A DNA stretch of 62,906 nucleotides, from NCBI GenBank assembly GCA_002701395.1, contig NZVC01000062.1, positions 37,818 to 100,723 on the forward strand. The letters are read 5' to 3'. Under the pieces are notes generated by a model. It made no database searches and was not told where the DNA came from. It was given only the letters and a program-made list of their open reading frames with translations. Origin of the DNA: Maritimibacter sp. GTDB taxonomy: Bacteria; Pseudomonadota; Alphaproteobacteria; Rhodobacterales; Rhodobacteraceae. Position 1 is the stretch's first letter, and each line of letters starts with the position of its first letter. Position numbers and translations under genes: made by a program. Below, one piece after another: positions 34,776 through 42,712 of this stretch.

Positions 34776-35480
34776 TCAGATGCCCTGTTCCATCCGCGCC
34801 TTGCGCATCCGGCTCAGGCGCATTCCCGGGTCGGTCAGGTTCGCCTCGGGCCCGGTCCACGCATAGGCCAGCAGACAAGGTTCCACTTCGGCCGTGGTGA
34901 TGCGATGTTCGTCTCCGGGCCGGTTCAGCACCAGCGAGCCGGGCGCATGAACGGCGATGTCGTTCTCGGACCACGCGCCGGACACGGCGACGTAGCTTTC
35001 CTCGATGTCGCGGTGCGAGTGCTGGGGATAGGTGGTGCGCGGCGCGAACAGCACGAACCCAAGGATCAGCCGGTCCGTCTGAACCGGGCCACGCGGGCCA
35101 AGCACCTCGCAGTAGGCGTATTTCTGCGCCAGCGCCTTGGGCACCTTCTGATAGCCGTATTCCCACGTCAGCCGGTCCGCCACGCGCCCCAGCGCGCGGG
35201 ACAGCCCGTGCACCGCCCCGCGTTCGCCAAGGTCCAGCGCCCGCATCAGGTGCGCCGTGACCGGGCGCGCTTCGGGCGGGCGGGCGACGACCTGCGGGTT
35301 GCCATCAAGGACCGCCCCCAATGCTTGCCGCACCCGGCGGCGGTGGCTGGCGATCAGCTTGCTGCCGCCCGCCGTCCCCTGCCGGTACAGCAGGTCGAAT
35401 TCGCGCAGCAAATACAGCCAGTCGGGGCATTCGTTCAGCCGTGGGACGGACAGGTCCGGCATCTCGACGACATCGGTCAT
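34776..35480 (-). CDS. dddL: Dimethylsulfoniopropionate lyase, cupin type (DddL-like)
   Basis: 234 residues. Cleaves DMSP to dimethyl sulfide and acrylate with a metal in a C-terminal cupin barrel. The cupin motif is visible: His154, His156 and Glu160 in YPQHSHRDIEESY with Tyr163, and His192 in PGDEHRITT. The preceding EYGYQKVPKALAQKYAYCEV and LGPRGPV blocks fit DddL better than the shorter DddQ or DddW. Start ATG 35480; an in-frame TTG lies at 35495. No acrylate-use or DMSP-import genes beside it. Family confidence is high, DddL versus DddQ moderate. Confidence 0.8.
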   Translation of the reverse strand: MTDVVEMPDLSVPRLNECPDWLYLLREFDLLYRQGTAGGSKLIASHRRRVRQALGAVLDGNPQVVARPPEARPVTAHLMRALDLGERGAVHGLSRALGRVADRLTWEYGYQKVPKALAQKYAYCEVLGPRGPVQTDRLILGFVLFAPRTTYPQHSHRDIEESYVAVSGAWSENDIAVHAPGSLVLNRPGDEHRITTAEVEPCLLAYAWTGPEANLTDPGMRLSRMRKARMEQGI

Positions 35481-35563
35481 GGGCGGTGCTTTCAATGCGG
35501 TGCACAGGGAATGATTTCACCCAAGCGCCCGTTCGCGCAATCTGGAAAATCGCTCTGCGGCTG

Positions 35564-36115
35564 CTATTCGGCGGAAAGCTCGGTCTCGATCACGCCGGTC
35601 ACCGTCCGGCAGGTGTCTGGATCCGTTGCGGCCGAAATGATCGGGCGCAGACACAGCTGGGCGTCGAACACCGCTTCGAGCCGGCCGAAGTTGCCCCATA
35701 TCTCCAGCGACACGATGTCCAGCACGGGCGCACGCGCCGCCCCGCGCGACGTCCAGAACGGGCCGCCCATGCCGTCGGGCATGAACAGCACGTCGACGGA
35801 CAGCGGCGTGGCGCCGGGGGCGTAGGTCCCGGTGTAACGGGCTTCGAGGCTCAGCAGTCCGGCGGTGCCGAACCGTGCCTCGGGGTGGCCCTGAACATAC
35901 AGCTCGGTCAGGCGCACGCCCTGAACGACACTGGCCGTCGCCACCGTGCGCCCGCCCTGCTGCATGGTGATCGTGTGCCACGCTGTCGGCTCGCCATCGA
36001 GAAAGGCGGTGATCCGGCCCAGTTCTTCTGCCGTGGTGGCGGTGGTCGATGCGAATGCCGCCACCACAAGCCCGCAACAGGTCAGCCGGGTCCGAAGGTA
36101 GGGTCTGGGTCGCAT
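35564..36115 (-). CDS. Secreted protein of unknown function
   Basis: 183 residues with an N-terminal signal sequence (RTRLTCCGLVVAAFASTTATTA, cut near residue 29); AGGAGGA lies directly before ATG 36115. The mature part is beta-rich with one Cys pair candidate (AQLCLRPI and PDTCRTVTG). No domain recognised. 83 bp from the dddL start on the same strand, so co-transcription is possible but unsupported. Confidence 0.7.
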   Translation of the reverse strand: MRPRPYLRTRLTCCGLVVAAFASTTATTAEELGRITAFLDGEPTAWHTITMQQGGRTVATASVVQGVRLTELYVQGHPEARFGTAGLLSLEARYTGTYAPGATPLSVDVLFMPDGMGGPFWTSRGAARAPVLDIVSLEIWGNFGRLEAVFDAQLCLRPIISAATDPDTCRTVTGVIETELSAE

Positions 36116-36185
36116 TCCTCCTGTCCCTTCGGCCTTTTCTCGGTTCGTCCAGTGCGCCGGTCAGCCGCCGCGCGACCGGCCTGTT

Positions 36186-36455
36186 TCACTTCAGCTGGCT
36201 GTCCTTCGATCCGCGCCGGTTGATCCCCGGCCGAGAGTGAAACGCGCCGTCCCGCACTTGCTGACAGTCGATGCACAGCTTCACACCCGGCAGCGCCAGA
36301 CGGCGCTTTTCGGGGATGTCCTCGCCGCATTCGGCGCATTCGGTCAAAGACTCTCCGACCGGCGCACGGCGCGCGCGCATCCGTTCAAGCTCTTCCGAGA
36401 TCGACGCCTCGATCTGTTCGTTCACCGCGCCGTCGCGCGACCATCCGCCAGCCAT
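36186..36455 (-). CDS. DksA/TraR-family C4 zinc-finger protein
   Basis: 89 residues. CAEC (40-43) and CIDC (61-64) form the TraR-type zinc finger (CAECGEDIP..LCIDCQ). The coiled-coil part is short, with ERMRARRAP, so this is the small TraR-like form. Such proteins can bind RNA polymerase through the secondary channel. Divergent from the glutathione peroxidase gene over 78 bp. Confidence 0.85.
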   Translation of the reverse strand: MAGGWSRDGAVNEQIEASISEELERMRARRAPVGESLTECAECGEDIPEKRRLALPGVKLCIDCQQVRDGAFHSRPGINRRGSKDSQLK

Positions 36456-36477
36456 GTTTCACGACCTTCAACTAAAT

Positions 36478-36508
36478 TTGAACTCTACCGCGATGTGCTA
36501 CGTACATA
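36478..36508 (+). promoter_or_regulatory. Possible promoter of the glutathione peroxidase gene
   Basis: TTGAAC (36478-36483) and TACATA (36503-36508) with a 19-bp spacer in an AT-rich patch, followed by GGAGGG before ATG 36534. The spacer is long, so the call is tentative. Confidence 0.35.
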
Positions 36509-36533
36509 AAGCGATGACACAGGAGGGTCCCCC

Positions 36534-37070
36534 ATGCGCCACGTCCTTGCAGCCGTTCTCGTTTCGAGCACCGCCGCCCTAACCGCCGCGCCCGTTTCGG
36601 CCGGCGGCAGCTTTTCGTTCGACAGTATCGACGGCGGAACCTACGACAGCGCCGATTGGGCCGGACACCCGGTTCTGGTCGTCAACACCGCGTCCCTGTG
36701 CAGCTTCACCCCGCAATACGATGGGCTGCAGGACCTGCACGAACGTTACGAAGCGGCAGGCGTGATCATACTTGCGGTGCCGTCCGACGATTTCAAGCAA
36801 GAGCTTGCGACCGATGACGAGGTCCGGGACTTCTGCGCGATGACGTTCGACCTGACCCTGCCGATGACCACCATCACCTCGGTGCGCGGCGACGAGGCGC
36901 ATCCGTTCTATCGCTGGCTGGCAGAAACGCACGGCTTTGCCCCGTCGTGGAACTTCAACAAGGTCCTGATCGCCCCGGACGGCGAGGTGGCGGCGACCTA
37001 TGGCTCGATGACCGCACCGCTGTCGAACAGGATCACCGGCGCCATCGACGCGATGCTGGAAGCCGACTGA
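36534..37070 (+). CDS. Exported glutathione peroxidase-family thiol peroxidase
   Basis: 178 residues. Signal peptide (MRHVLAAVLVSSTAALTAAPVSA) then a complete GPx fold: catalytic Cys56 in NTASLCSFTPQYDGLQ (Cys, not selenocysteine; the classical GxCG is here SLCSF), FNKVLI with the family W-N-F-N segment for the resolving tetrad. Would reduce hydroperoxides in the periplasm, probably using thioredoxin-like donors. AGGAGGG precedes ATG 36534. A hairpin follows the gene. Confidence 0.9.
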   Translation: MRHVLAAVLVSSTAALTAAPVSAGGSFSFDSIDGGTYDSADWAGHPVLVVNTASLCSFTPQYDGLQDLHERYEAAGVIILAVPSDDFKQELATDDEVRDFCAMTFDLTLPMTTITSVRGDEAHPFYRWLAETHGFAPSWNFNKVLIAPDGEVAATYGSMTAPLSNRITGAIDAMLEAD

Positions 37071-37097
37071 CGACCACCCGGCCAGCCTGCGAAATGC

Positions 37098-37124
37098 TGC
37101 GCGCCGCCGAGCGGCGCGCATATT
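37098..37124 (+). terminator. Terminator after the glutathione peroxidase gene
   Basis: 10-bp perfect stem TGCGCGCCGC/GCGGCGCGCA, loop CGA, followed by TATT. Confidence 0.65.
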
Positions 37125-37179
37125 AGGGTCCGCGACCGGGTCGGACGCGCGCCTGAAAGGCGCCGTGCCGCCTGCAGCG

Positions 37180-37329
37180 TCAGTCCTCGTCGCGAAAGTC
37201 CTTCGCCGCAGCTCCGATCGCCGCACCGGTCCCCGCGCCCAGCGCGATACCAGCTCCGACACTTCCCATCGCGACACCGATCCCGGTGCCGATTCCTATT
37301 CCTATGGCGATCCAGACGCCCATGTTCAT
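37180..37329 (-). CDS. Small glycine-zipper membrane protein
   Basis: 49 residues. A GxxxG-rich hydrophobic stretch ([16 protein letters not shown], then [18 protein letters not shown]) ending in charged KDFRDED. Start ATG 37329 has GGGAGAA 6 nt upstream. Too short and too biased for family assignment; it resembles glycine-zipper small proteins of the envelope. Divergent from lepA over 97 bp. Confidence 0.65.
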   Translation of the reverse strand: MNMGVWIAIGIGIGTGIGVAMGSVGAGIALGAGTGAAIGAAAKDFRDED

Positions 37330-37426
37330 GACAGTTCTCCCGTGCATGAACCTAGCCCGGACATCCAATGACGCAAGGCCATCGCGCCCCATTGACGGCG
37401 ACGTCGTTCCCCCGCATATCACCGCA

Positions 37427-39226
37427 ATGACCGACCTCGCACATATCCGCAATTTCTCCATCGTCGCCCACATCGACCACGGGAAATCCACGCTTGCAGA
37501 CCGGCTGATCCAGCTGACCGGTACCGTGTCCGAGCGTGACATGAAGGACCAGCTGCTTGACGCGATGGACATCGAGCGCGAGCGCGGCATCACCATCAAG
37601 GCCAACACCGTGCGGATCGAGTATCCGGCGAAGGACGGCCAGACCTATATCCTGAACCTGATCGACACCCCCGGACACGTCGACTTCGCCTATGAAGTCA
37701 GCCGTTCGATGCGCGCGGTCGAAGGGTCGCTGCTGGTGGTCGACGCGACGCAGGGCGTCGAGGCGCAGACGCTGGCGAACGTCTATCAGGCGATCGACGC
37801 CGACCACGAGATCGTGCCGGTGCTGAACAAGATCGACCTTCCCGCGTCGGAACCCGACCGCGTGAAGGAACAGATCGAAGACGTGATCGGCATCGACGCG
37901 TCCGAGGCGGTCGAAATCAGCGCCAAGACCGGCGTCGGCATTCCCGACGTGCTGGAAGCCATCGTCAACCGCCTGCCCGCGCCGACCGGCGACCGCGATG
38001 CGCCGCTGAAGGCGATGCTGGTGGATTCGTGGTACGACCCCTACCTTGGCGTCGTCGTGCTGATCCGCGTCATGGACGGCGTGATCCGCAAGGGCGACCG
38101 CATCAAGATGATGCAGACCGGCGCCGTCTATGGTGTCGACAAGCTGGCGGTGCTGAAGCCCGCGATGGTCGACATCAAGGAACTGGGCCCGGGCGAGATC
38201 GGCATCTGGACCGGCTCGATCAAGCAGGTGCGCGACACGAAGGTCGGCGACACCATCACGCTGGAAAAGAAGGGCACCGACAAGCCGCTGCCGGGCTTCA
38301 AGCCGTCCGTTCCGGTGGTGTTCTGCGGCCTGTTCCCGGTGGACGCCGCCGATTTCGAGGACCTGCGCGTCGCGATCGAAAAGCTGGCCCTGAACGACGC
38401 CAGTTTCTCGTACGAGATGGAAACCTCGGCCGCGCTTGGGTTCGGCTTCCGCTGCGGGTTCCTTGGCCTTCTGCACCTAGAGGTGGTCCGCGACCGGCTG
38501 GAACGCGAGTACGACATCGACCTGATCACCACGGCGCCGTCGGTGATCTACCACATCCACATGAAGGACGGAGAGCAGATCGATCTGCACAACCCCGCCG
38601 ACATGCCGGATGTAACCAAGATCGGCCATATCGAGGAACCGCGCATCAAGGCGACGATCCTTGTGCCGGACGAATACCTTGGCGACGTTCTGAAGCTATG
38701 CCAGGACCGCCGTGGCATTCAGGAAGACCTGACCTACGCCGGTACCCGCGCGATGGTGGTCTACGATCTGCCGCTAAACGAGGTGGTGTTCGACTTCTAC
38801 GACCGTTTGAAGTCGGTGACGAAGGGCTACGCGTCCTTCGACTACCAGATGACGGGCTACCGGCAGGACAACCTTGTGAAGATGTCGATCCTCGTGAACG
38901 ACGAGCCGGTGGACGCGCTGTCGATCATGGTTCACCGCGACCGCGCCGAGATGCGTGGTCGGGCGATGGTCGAGAAGCTGAAAGAACTGATCCCCCGCCA
39001 CATGTTCAAGATCCCGATCCAGGCGGCGATCGGCGGCAAGGTCATCGCCCGCGAAACGCTGGCGGCCCTGCGCAAGGACGTGACGGCCAAGTGCTATGGC
39101 GGCGACGCCACCAGGAAGAAGAAGCTTCTGGAAAAGCAGAAGGCCGGCAAGAAGAAGATGCGCCAGTTCGGGAAAGTCGACATCCCGCAGGAAGCCTTCA
39201 TCAACGCCCTCAAGATGGATGGGTAG
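37427..39226 (+). CDS. lepA: Elongation factor 4 (LepA)
   Basis: 599 residues, full length. GTPase that acts on stalled ribosomes. G1 is [10 protein letters not shown]2 region [11 protein letters not shown]3 DTPGHVDF, G4 NKID; the C-terminal CTD block ends [17 protein letters not shown]. Start ATG 37427 begins the conserved [18 protein letters not shown]. The TAG stop (39224-39226) lies inside the first REP palindrome of the array that follows, so the last residue or two may derive from repeat insertion. Confidence 0.97.
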   Translation: MTDLAHIRNFSIVAHIDHGKSTLADRLIQLTGTVSERDMKDQLLDAMDIERERGITIKANTVRIEYPAKDGQTYILNLIDTPGHVDFAYEVSRSMRAVEGSLLVVDATQGVEAQTLANVYQAIDADHEIVPVLNKIDLPASEPDRVKEQIEDVIGIDASEAVEISAKTGVGIPDVLEAIVNRLPAPTGDRDAPLKAMLVDSWYDPYLGVVVLIRVMDGVIRKGDRIKMMQTGAVYGVDKLAVLKPAMVDIKELGPGEIGIWTGSIKQVRDTKVGDTITLEKKGTDKPLPGFKPSVPVVFCGLFPVDAADFEDLRVAIEKLALNDASFSYEMETSAALGFGFRCGFLGLLHLEVVRDRLEREYDIDLITTAPSVIYHIHMKDGEQIDLHNPADMPDVTKIGHIEEPRIKATILVPDEYLGDVLKLCQDRRGIQEDLTYAGTRAMVVYDLPLNEVVFDFYDRLKSVTKGYASFDYQMTGYRQDNLVKMSILVNDEPVDALSIMVHRDRAEMRGRAMVEKLKELIPRHMFKIPIQAAIGGKVIARETLAALRKDVTAKCYGGDATRKKKLLEKQKAGKKKMRQFGKVDIPQEAFINALKMDG

Positions 39227-39829
39227 GGTGCGCATTCATGCGCACCTAATGTGAAGGCGCCGGTGCGCATGAATGCGCACCATACGGTTGCGTTGGGCAC
39301 TCACCTCGGGCGGCGACCGGGATGCACCGCAACGTCCGTCAAACATCCCGCCAACCAATCAAGCGGTCGTAGGGTGCGCATTCATGCGCACCTTTCGCGA
39401 AAACCTTGGTGCGCATGAATGCGCACCATACGGTTGCGTTAGGCACGCAAGTCGGGCTGCGACCCGGATGCACCGCAACGTCCGTCAAACATCCCGCCAA
39501 CCAATCAAGCGGCCGTAGGGTGCGCGTTCACGCGCACCTTATGCGAAAACCTCGGTGCGCATGAATGCGCACCATACGGTTGCGTTAGGCACGCAACTCG
39601 GGCGGCGTCCCGGAGGCACCGCAACGTCCGTCAAATTTCCCGCCCACCATTCGAGCCATCGTAGGGTGCGCATTTACGCGCACCTTCACGAAAACCTCGG
39701 TGCGCATGAATGCGCACCATACGGTTGCGTTGGGCACGCACGCCGGGCGGTGTCCCGGATGCACCGCAACGTCCGTCAAATCCCCCGCAAGCCAATCAAG
39801 CGGCCGTAGGGTGCGCGTTCATGCGCACC
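39223..39829 (+). repeat. REP/BIME tandem array, about four units of 146 bp
   Basis: Forward REPs at 39223, 39369, 39515, 39661 and 39806 (period 146, 146, 146, 145). Each has a GTAG head and a palindrome with 9-bp arms GGTGCGCAT/ATGCGCACC around TC; some arms have single changes. Each is followed about 15 bp later by an inverted partner (39262, 39408, 39554, 39699) headed by GTAT instead of GTAG, and then an about 88-bp conserved spacer (ACGGTTGCGTT...CCGCAACGTCCGTCAA). The fifth unit is cut short. Open frames across this array are repeat-encoded artefacts. Confidence 0.95.
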
Positions 39830-39844
39830 TTTTGCGCACCTCAC

Positions 39845-40375
39845 TCATGCGCACCCTATGTGACGCACCACCCCGTCCACACCCGACGCATACTCTGCAT
39901 CCACCCGGCCCTCCCGTAGATCCCGGTGGATCGACGAGTGCGGCCAGTCCGTCGGCCGCGCGACCAGTCCGTGTTTCACCGGGTTGATCCAGCAATACCG
40001 TACGTGCGCCGCGAAGTCCGCGTCGTCGCGGATGTGGTGTTCCCAGAACCGGCGCTGCCACACACCGCGCTCCCGCCGCGTCCGGTGGCTGGCCCGGCGG
40101 TGGCCCGGCGGGACGGCGCGCGAAAACCGCGCCTTGATCACGCTCCACCGTGTCGCATAGTCCGCATCCCCGTCCGGCAGGGTCCAGACGCAGTGCATGT
40201 GGTCCGGCAGCACGACCCAGGCGTCGATCGTGAATGGCCGCTCGGACCGCGTCGTCCGCACCGCGCGGCGCAGCGCCTCGATCTCCCTCACCAGCACCGG
40301 GGCGCAGCGGTCCGCGAGATTGACCGTGAAGAAAACGGTGGCGCCCGGAATGCGCGGGCGGTGATAGTTGGGCAT
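39845..40375 (-). mobile_element. REP-associated tyrosine transposase (RAYT), Y1/IS200-like
   Basis: 176 residues. HUH single-strand transposase fold: His59-x-His61 in LPDHMHCVW, catalytic Tyr127 in HVRYCWINPVKHGLV, and the PTDWPHSS tail motif of RAYTs. These enzymes are domesticated relatives of IS200/IS605 transposases that recognise GTAG-headed REPs. It lies between the REP array (39223-39829) and a REP pair (40419-40486), and its last codons read into a half REP. Apparently intact. Confidence 0.92.
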
Positions 40376-40418
40376 GGTCCGCAGTCTGCTGCGGCAGGGT
40401 TAAGGGGTCGTGAATGGC

Positions 40419-40486
40419 GGTGCGCATGAATGCGCACCCTACCGGTGCAATCCCGCCGCGACGTAGGGTGCGCATTCATGCGCACC
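40419..40486. repeat. Divergent pair of REPs flanking the RAYT gene
   Basis: Minus-strand REP at 40419-40442 and plus-strand REP at 40463-40486, both with intact GTAG heads facing each other across 20 bp, 44 bp upstream of the RAYT start. Confidence 0.93.
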
Positions 40487-40603
40487 AAAATCCACCCCCA
40501 CCGCCATCCACCGGCGCCCCTACGCCGATGTGAAGCCCTGCCCCTGCACGCCTTCCCCGGCGCCTGCTATGGTTTGGAAAAAACACCCGAGCAGGAGCCC
40601 AGA

Positions 40604-41290
40604 ATGAAACCGATTCTCACGGCGGCCTTCGTACTCGCCGCCACTTCCGCCGCAGCCGATGTCTGCGACTTCCGCCCCTCGATCATGGCCGGCAAGGCCG
40701 GGGCCGCCGCCAAGAATACCGCAAGCGATGTGGCGACCGGCGTCACCAACAGCGTGAAAGCCATCGGCGCCTACACGCTGAACAACCCCGTCAGCGGGAT
40801 CAGCATGCTGTCGTCTGGCATGGGCACCGCCACCGCGGCGGGCACGTCGCTGGGGACCGCCGCCTCGGGCGCGCTGGGGACCGCCGCGACCGTGGTCACC
40901 GCGCCCGTGACGCTTAGCATCGCCGGCGCGACCGCCGTGGCGCTGGGTGGCTTCGAAGGCGTCTGCCACTTCCGCAAGGAACGGATCACCGACTATGACG
41001 AGATCCTGTACATCGTCACCAACCTCGCCGCGAACTCGGACCCCACCATGTTCAAGGTCATCCCCGAAGGGACCGAGTACTACAATCTCAAGGGCAATCC
41101 GGCGGTCGCGGGCAAGTCGATGATCCGCGTGGCGGGCCCCGGTTATGGCCCCGACCTGTACGACATCGAAAAGCTTTACGTCGTCGACGGCGTGCTGAAG
41201 CACAAGGATGCCCTGCGCGACACGGTGATCGGCGAGGTCGCGTTGCAGGTGGTCGAGGTCGACGAGGAAACTGCGCCCGCGGCGGAATAA
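40604..41290 (+). CDS. Secreted or membrane-associated protein of unknown function
   Basis: 228 residues. Signal peptide (MKPILTAAFVLAATSAAA) followed by a Gly/Ala/Thr-rich low-complexity hydrophobic region (about 50-125, e.g. GTATAAGTSLGTAASGALGT) and a soluble C-terminal domain (DYDEILYIVTNLA onward). Start ATG 40604 with AGGAG; the frame extension upstream to 40430 runs through the REP pair and is rejected. No known domain recognised. The low-complexity part might insert in the outer membrane; this is a guess. Confidence 0.7.
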   Translation: MKPILTAAFVLAATSAAADVCDFRPSIMAGKAGAAAKNTASDVATGVTNSVKAIGAYTLNNPVSGISMLSSGMGTATAAGTSLGTAASGALGTAATVVTAPVTLSIAGATAVALGGFEGVCHFRKERITDYDEILYIVTNLAANSDPTMFKVIPEGTEYYNLKGNPAVAGKSMIRVAGPGYGPDLYDIEKLYVVDGVLKHKDALRDTVIGEVALQVVEVDEETAPAAE

Positions 41291-41399
41291 AGCGCCGCGA
41301 GCCGCCTGCAACGGTCGCGCGCGTTCATCGGGCCGGGGGCGAGACCACGCTTGCCCGGCCCGCGACAGAGGCTAGACTGCGCGGAAAACAGGCCCGCCC

Positions 41400-42653
41400 T
41401 TGCCCAGACCCTTCAACACCCGTCTTGCCGCCGGCCTTTCGATCCTTGTGCTGTGGGCCGTGTGGGCCGCGCTGAAGTGGTGGGGCCATTGGCCGTCGGA
41501 CCTGTCGGCGCTGTATTTCGCCGGTCATTTCCACGCCGAAGGTCTGTCGGCCGAGATCTACGCATCGCCGGAACGGTTTTTCGGACAGGATACGCCGCAA
41601 AGCTGGCAGGACGCGGCGGCGGCAGCGGGCCACCCGGACGCCCAGACCTTTCCATATGTCTATCCGCCGCTCTGGGCCGTGCTGATGTCGCCCTTGGCGG
41701 CGCTGCCAGCGCAGGCGGTCTTCAACGGCATCCTGGTGTGGCACCTTGCGGCGCTGGTGCTTGCGCCCGTTCTGGCCTTTCGCATCATGCGGCCCGCGCT
41801 GCCCTTCCCGGCATTCGCGATGATTTCGGCGGCGCTGCTGGCGACCTCGGTGATCCCCGAACACGCGCTGTTTCAGAACCAGCCGCAGATCACCGTGGCC
41901 GTCCTGACGCTGCTGGCGTTCGAACGGTTATGTTCCGGCCGGGACACGGCGGCCGGACTGGCGCTTGGCGTCGCGGCGGCGATGAAGCTGTCTCCGGTGC
42001 TTTTGCTGGCGGTGTTTCTGGTGGAACGCCGGTTCCGCGCTGCCGCCGTGGCCGTGGCGACGATGGCGGCGCTTGCACTGCTAAGCCTTCTGCTGGCGGG
42101 CCCCGAACTTCACCGCGCGTTCCTGCACCAACTGGGCCTGCTGAGCGAGCAGTTGGTGATCTGGGACCTGAACCTGTCGCTGCGGGCCGCCCTGTTTCAG
42201 GTGACCGAGCTTCTGGCCGGTCGTCGCCTGCCCGCCTCGACCGAGGGCGCGTTGCTGCTGGAAAAGCCCGGCTGGCTGTCGTGGACGGTGCTGGCCGTTC
42301 TTGGCGCGGGCGGCGCGGCGATCTGGGCCGCGACGCGGACCGCCGAACCGGCGGCGCGGCTGCGGCACCGGCTGGCGGCTTGGGCCACGCTGGTGACGCT
42401 GTGCGGGCCGCTGGCCTGGGCGCACCACTACCTTGTGCCACTGTTCCTTGTGCCGGGCCTTGTCGGCGCCCTGTCCCCGGCCCGCGCGGCGCTGATCATC
42501 CTTGGCTTCGGCATCGTGTATTCGAACCGGGTCGCCGCCGCGCTGCCCGGCTGGCTGCCGCTGAACCTGACGACGCCGATCAGCGTCGCGGGGATGGCGG
42601 TGCTGGTCGCCGTGTTCGCAGTGTCGGCCAAACGGCGCGGGGATGCGCCGTGA
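41400..42653 (+). CDS. GT87-like (DUF2029) polytopic glycosyltransferase
   Basis: 417 residues, about nine to ten membrane helices. Belongs to the polyprenyl-phosphate-sugar dependent GT-C group: early Asp in HWPSDLSALYFAGHF and the YVYPPLWAVLMSP block are typical of DUF2029 proteins related to alpha-mannosyltransferases. The acceptor is unknown; alone, without other envelope-sugar genes. Start is TTG 41400 with a weak site; no better start exists before the conserved N-terminus. Confidence 0.82.
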   Translation: MPRPFNTRLAAGLSILVLWAVWAALKWWGHWPSDLSALYFAGHFHAEGLSAEIYASPERFFGQDTPQSWQDAAAAAGHPDAQTFPYVYPPLWAVLMSPLAALPAQAVFNGILVWHLAALVLAPVLAFRIMRPALPFPAFAMISAALLATSVIPEHALFQNQPQITVAVLTLLAFERLCSGRDTAAGLALGVAAAMKLSPVLLLAVFLVERRFRAAAVAVATMAALALLSLLLAGPELHRAFLHQLGLLSEQLVIWDLNLSLRAALFQVTELLAGRRLPASTEGALLLEKPGWLSWTVLAVLGAGGAAIWAATRTAEPAARLRHRLAAWATLVTLCGPLAWAHHYLVPLFLVPGLVGALSPARAALIILGFGIVYSNRVAAALPGWLPLNLTTPISVAGMAVLVAVFAVSAKRRGDAP

Positions 42654-42693
42654 GGCGACGGAGGCGAATGCGGCGGCGGATGCTGTAGCGGGA

Positions 42694-42712
42694 CGGCGGG
42701 ACTAGCCCGCCG
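42694..42712. terminator. Hairpin between convergent GT87 and acyl-CoA dehydrogenase genes
   Basis: 7-bp stem CGGCGGG/CCCGCCG with loop ACTAG; the loop contains the acyl-CoA dehydrogenase stop codon. No T-run. Confidence 0.5.

Noticed and set aside
39223..39829. CRISPR array
   Set aside because: Period is 146 bp with conserved, not variable, spacers, and palindromes carry GTAG heads next to a RAYT; these are REPs, and no cas gene is present.
39227..39987. Open frames encoding repeats such as GCAFMRTF in the REP array
   Set aside because: Coding potential follows the 146-bp repeat in several frames on both strands; no starts with ribosome sites.
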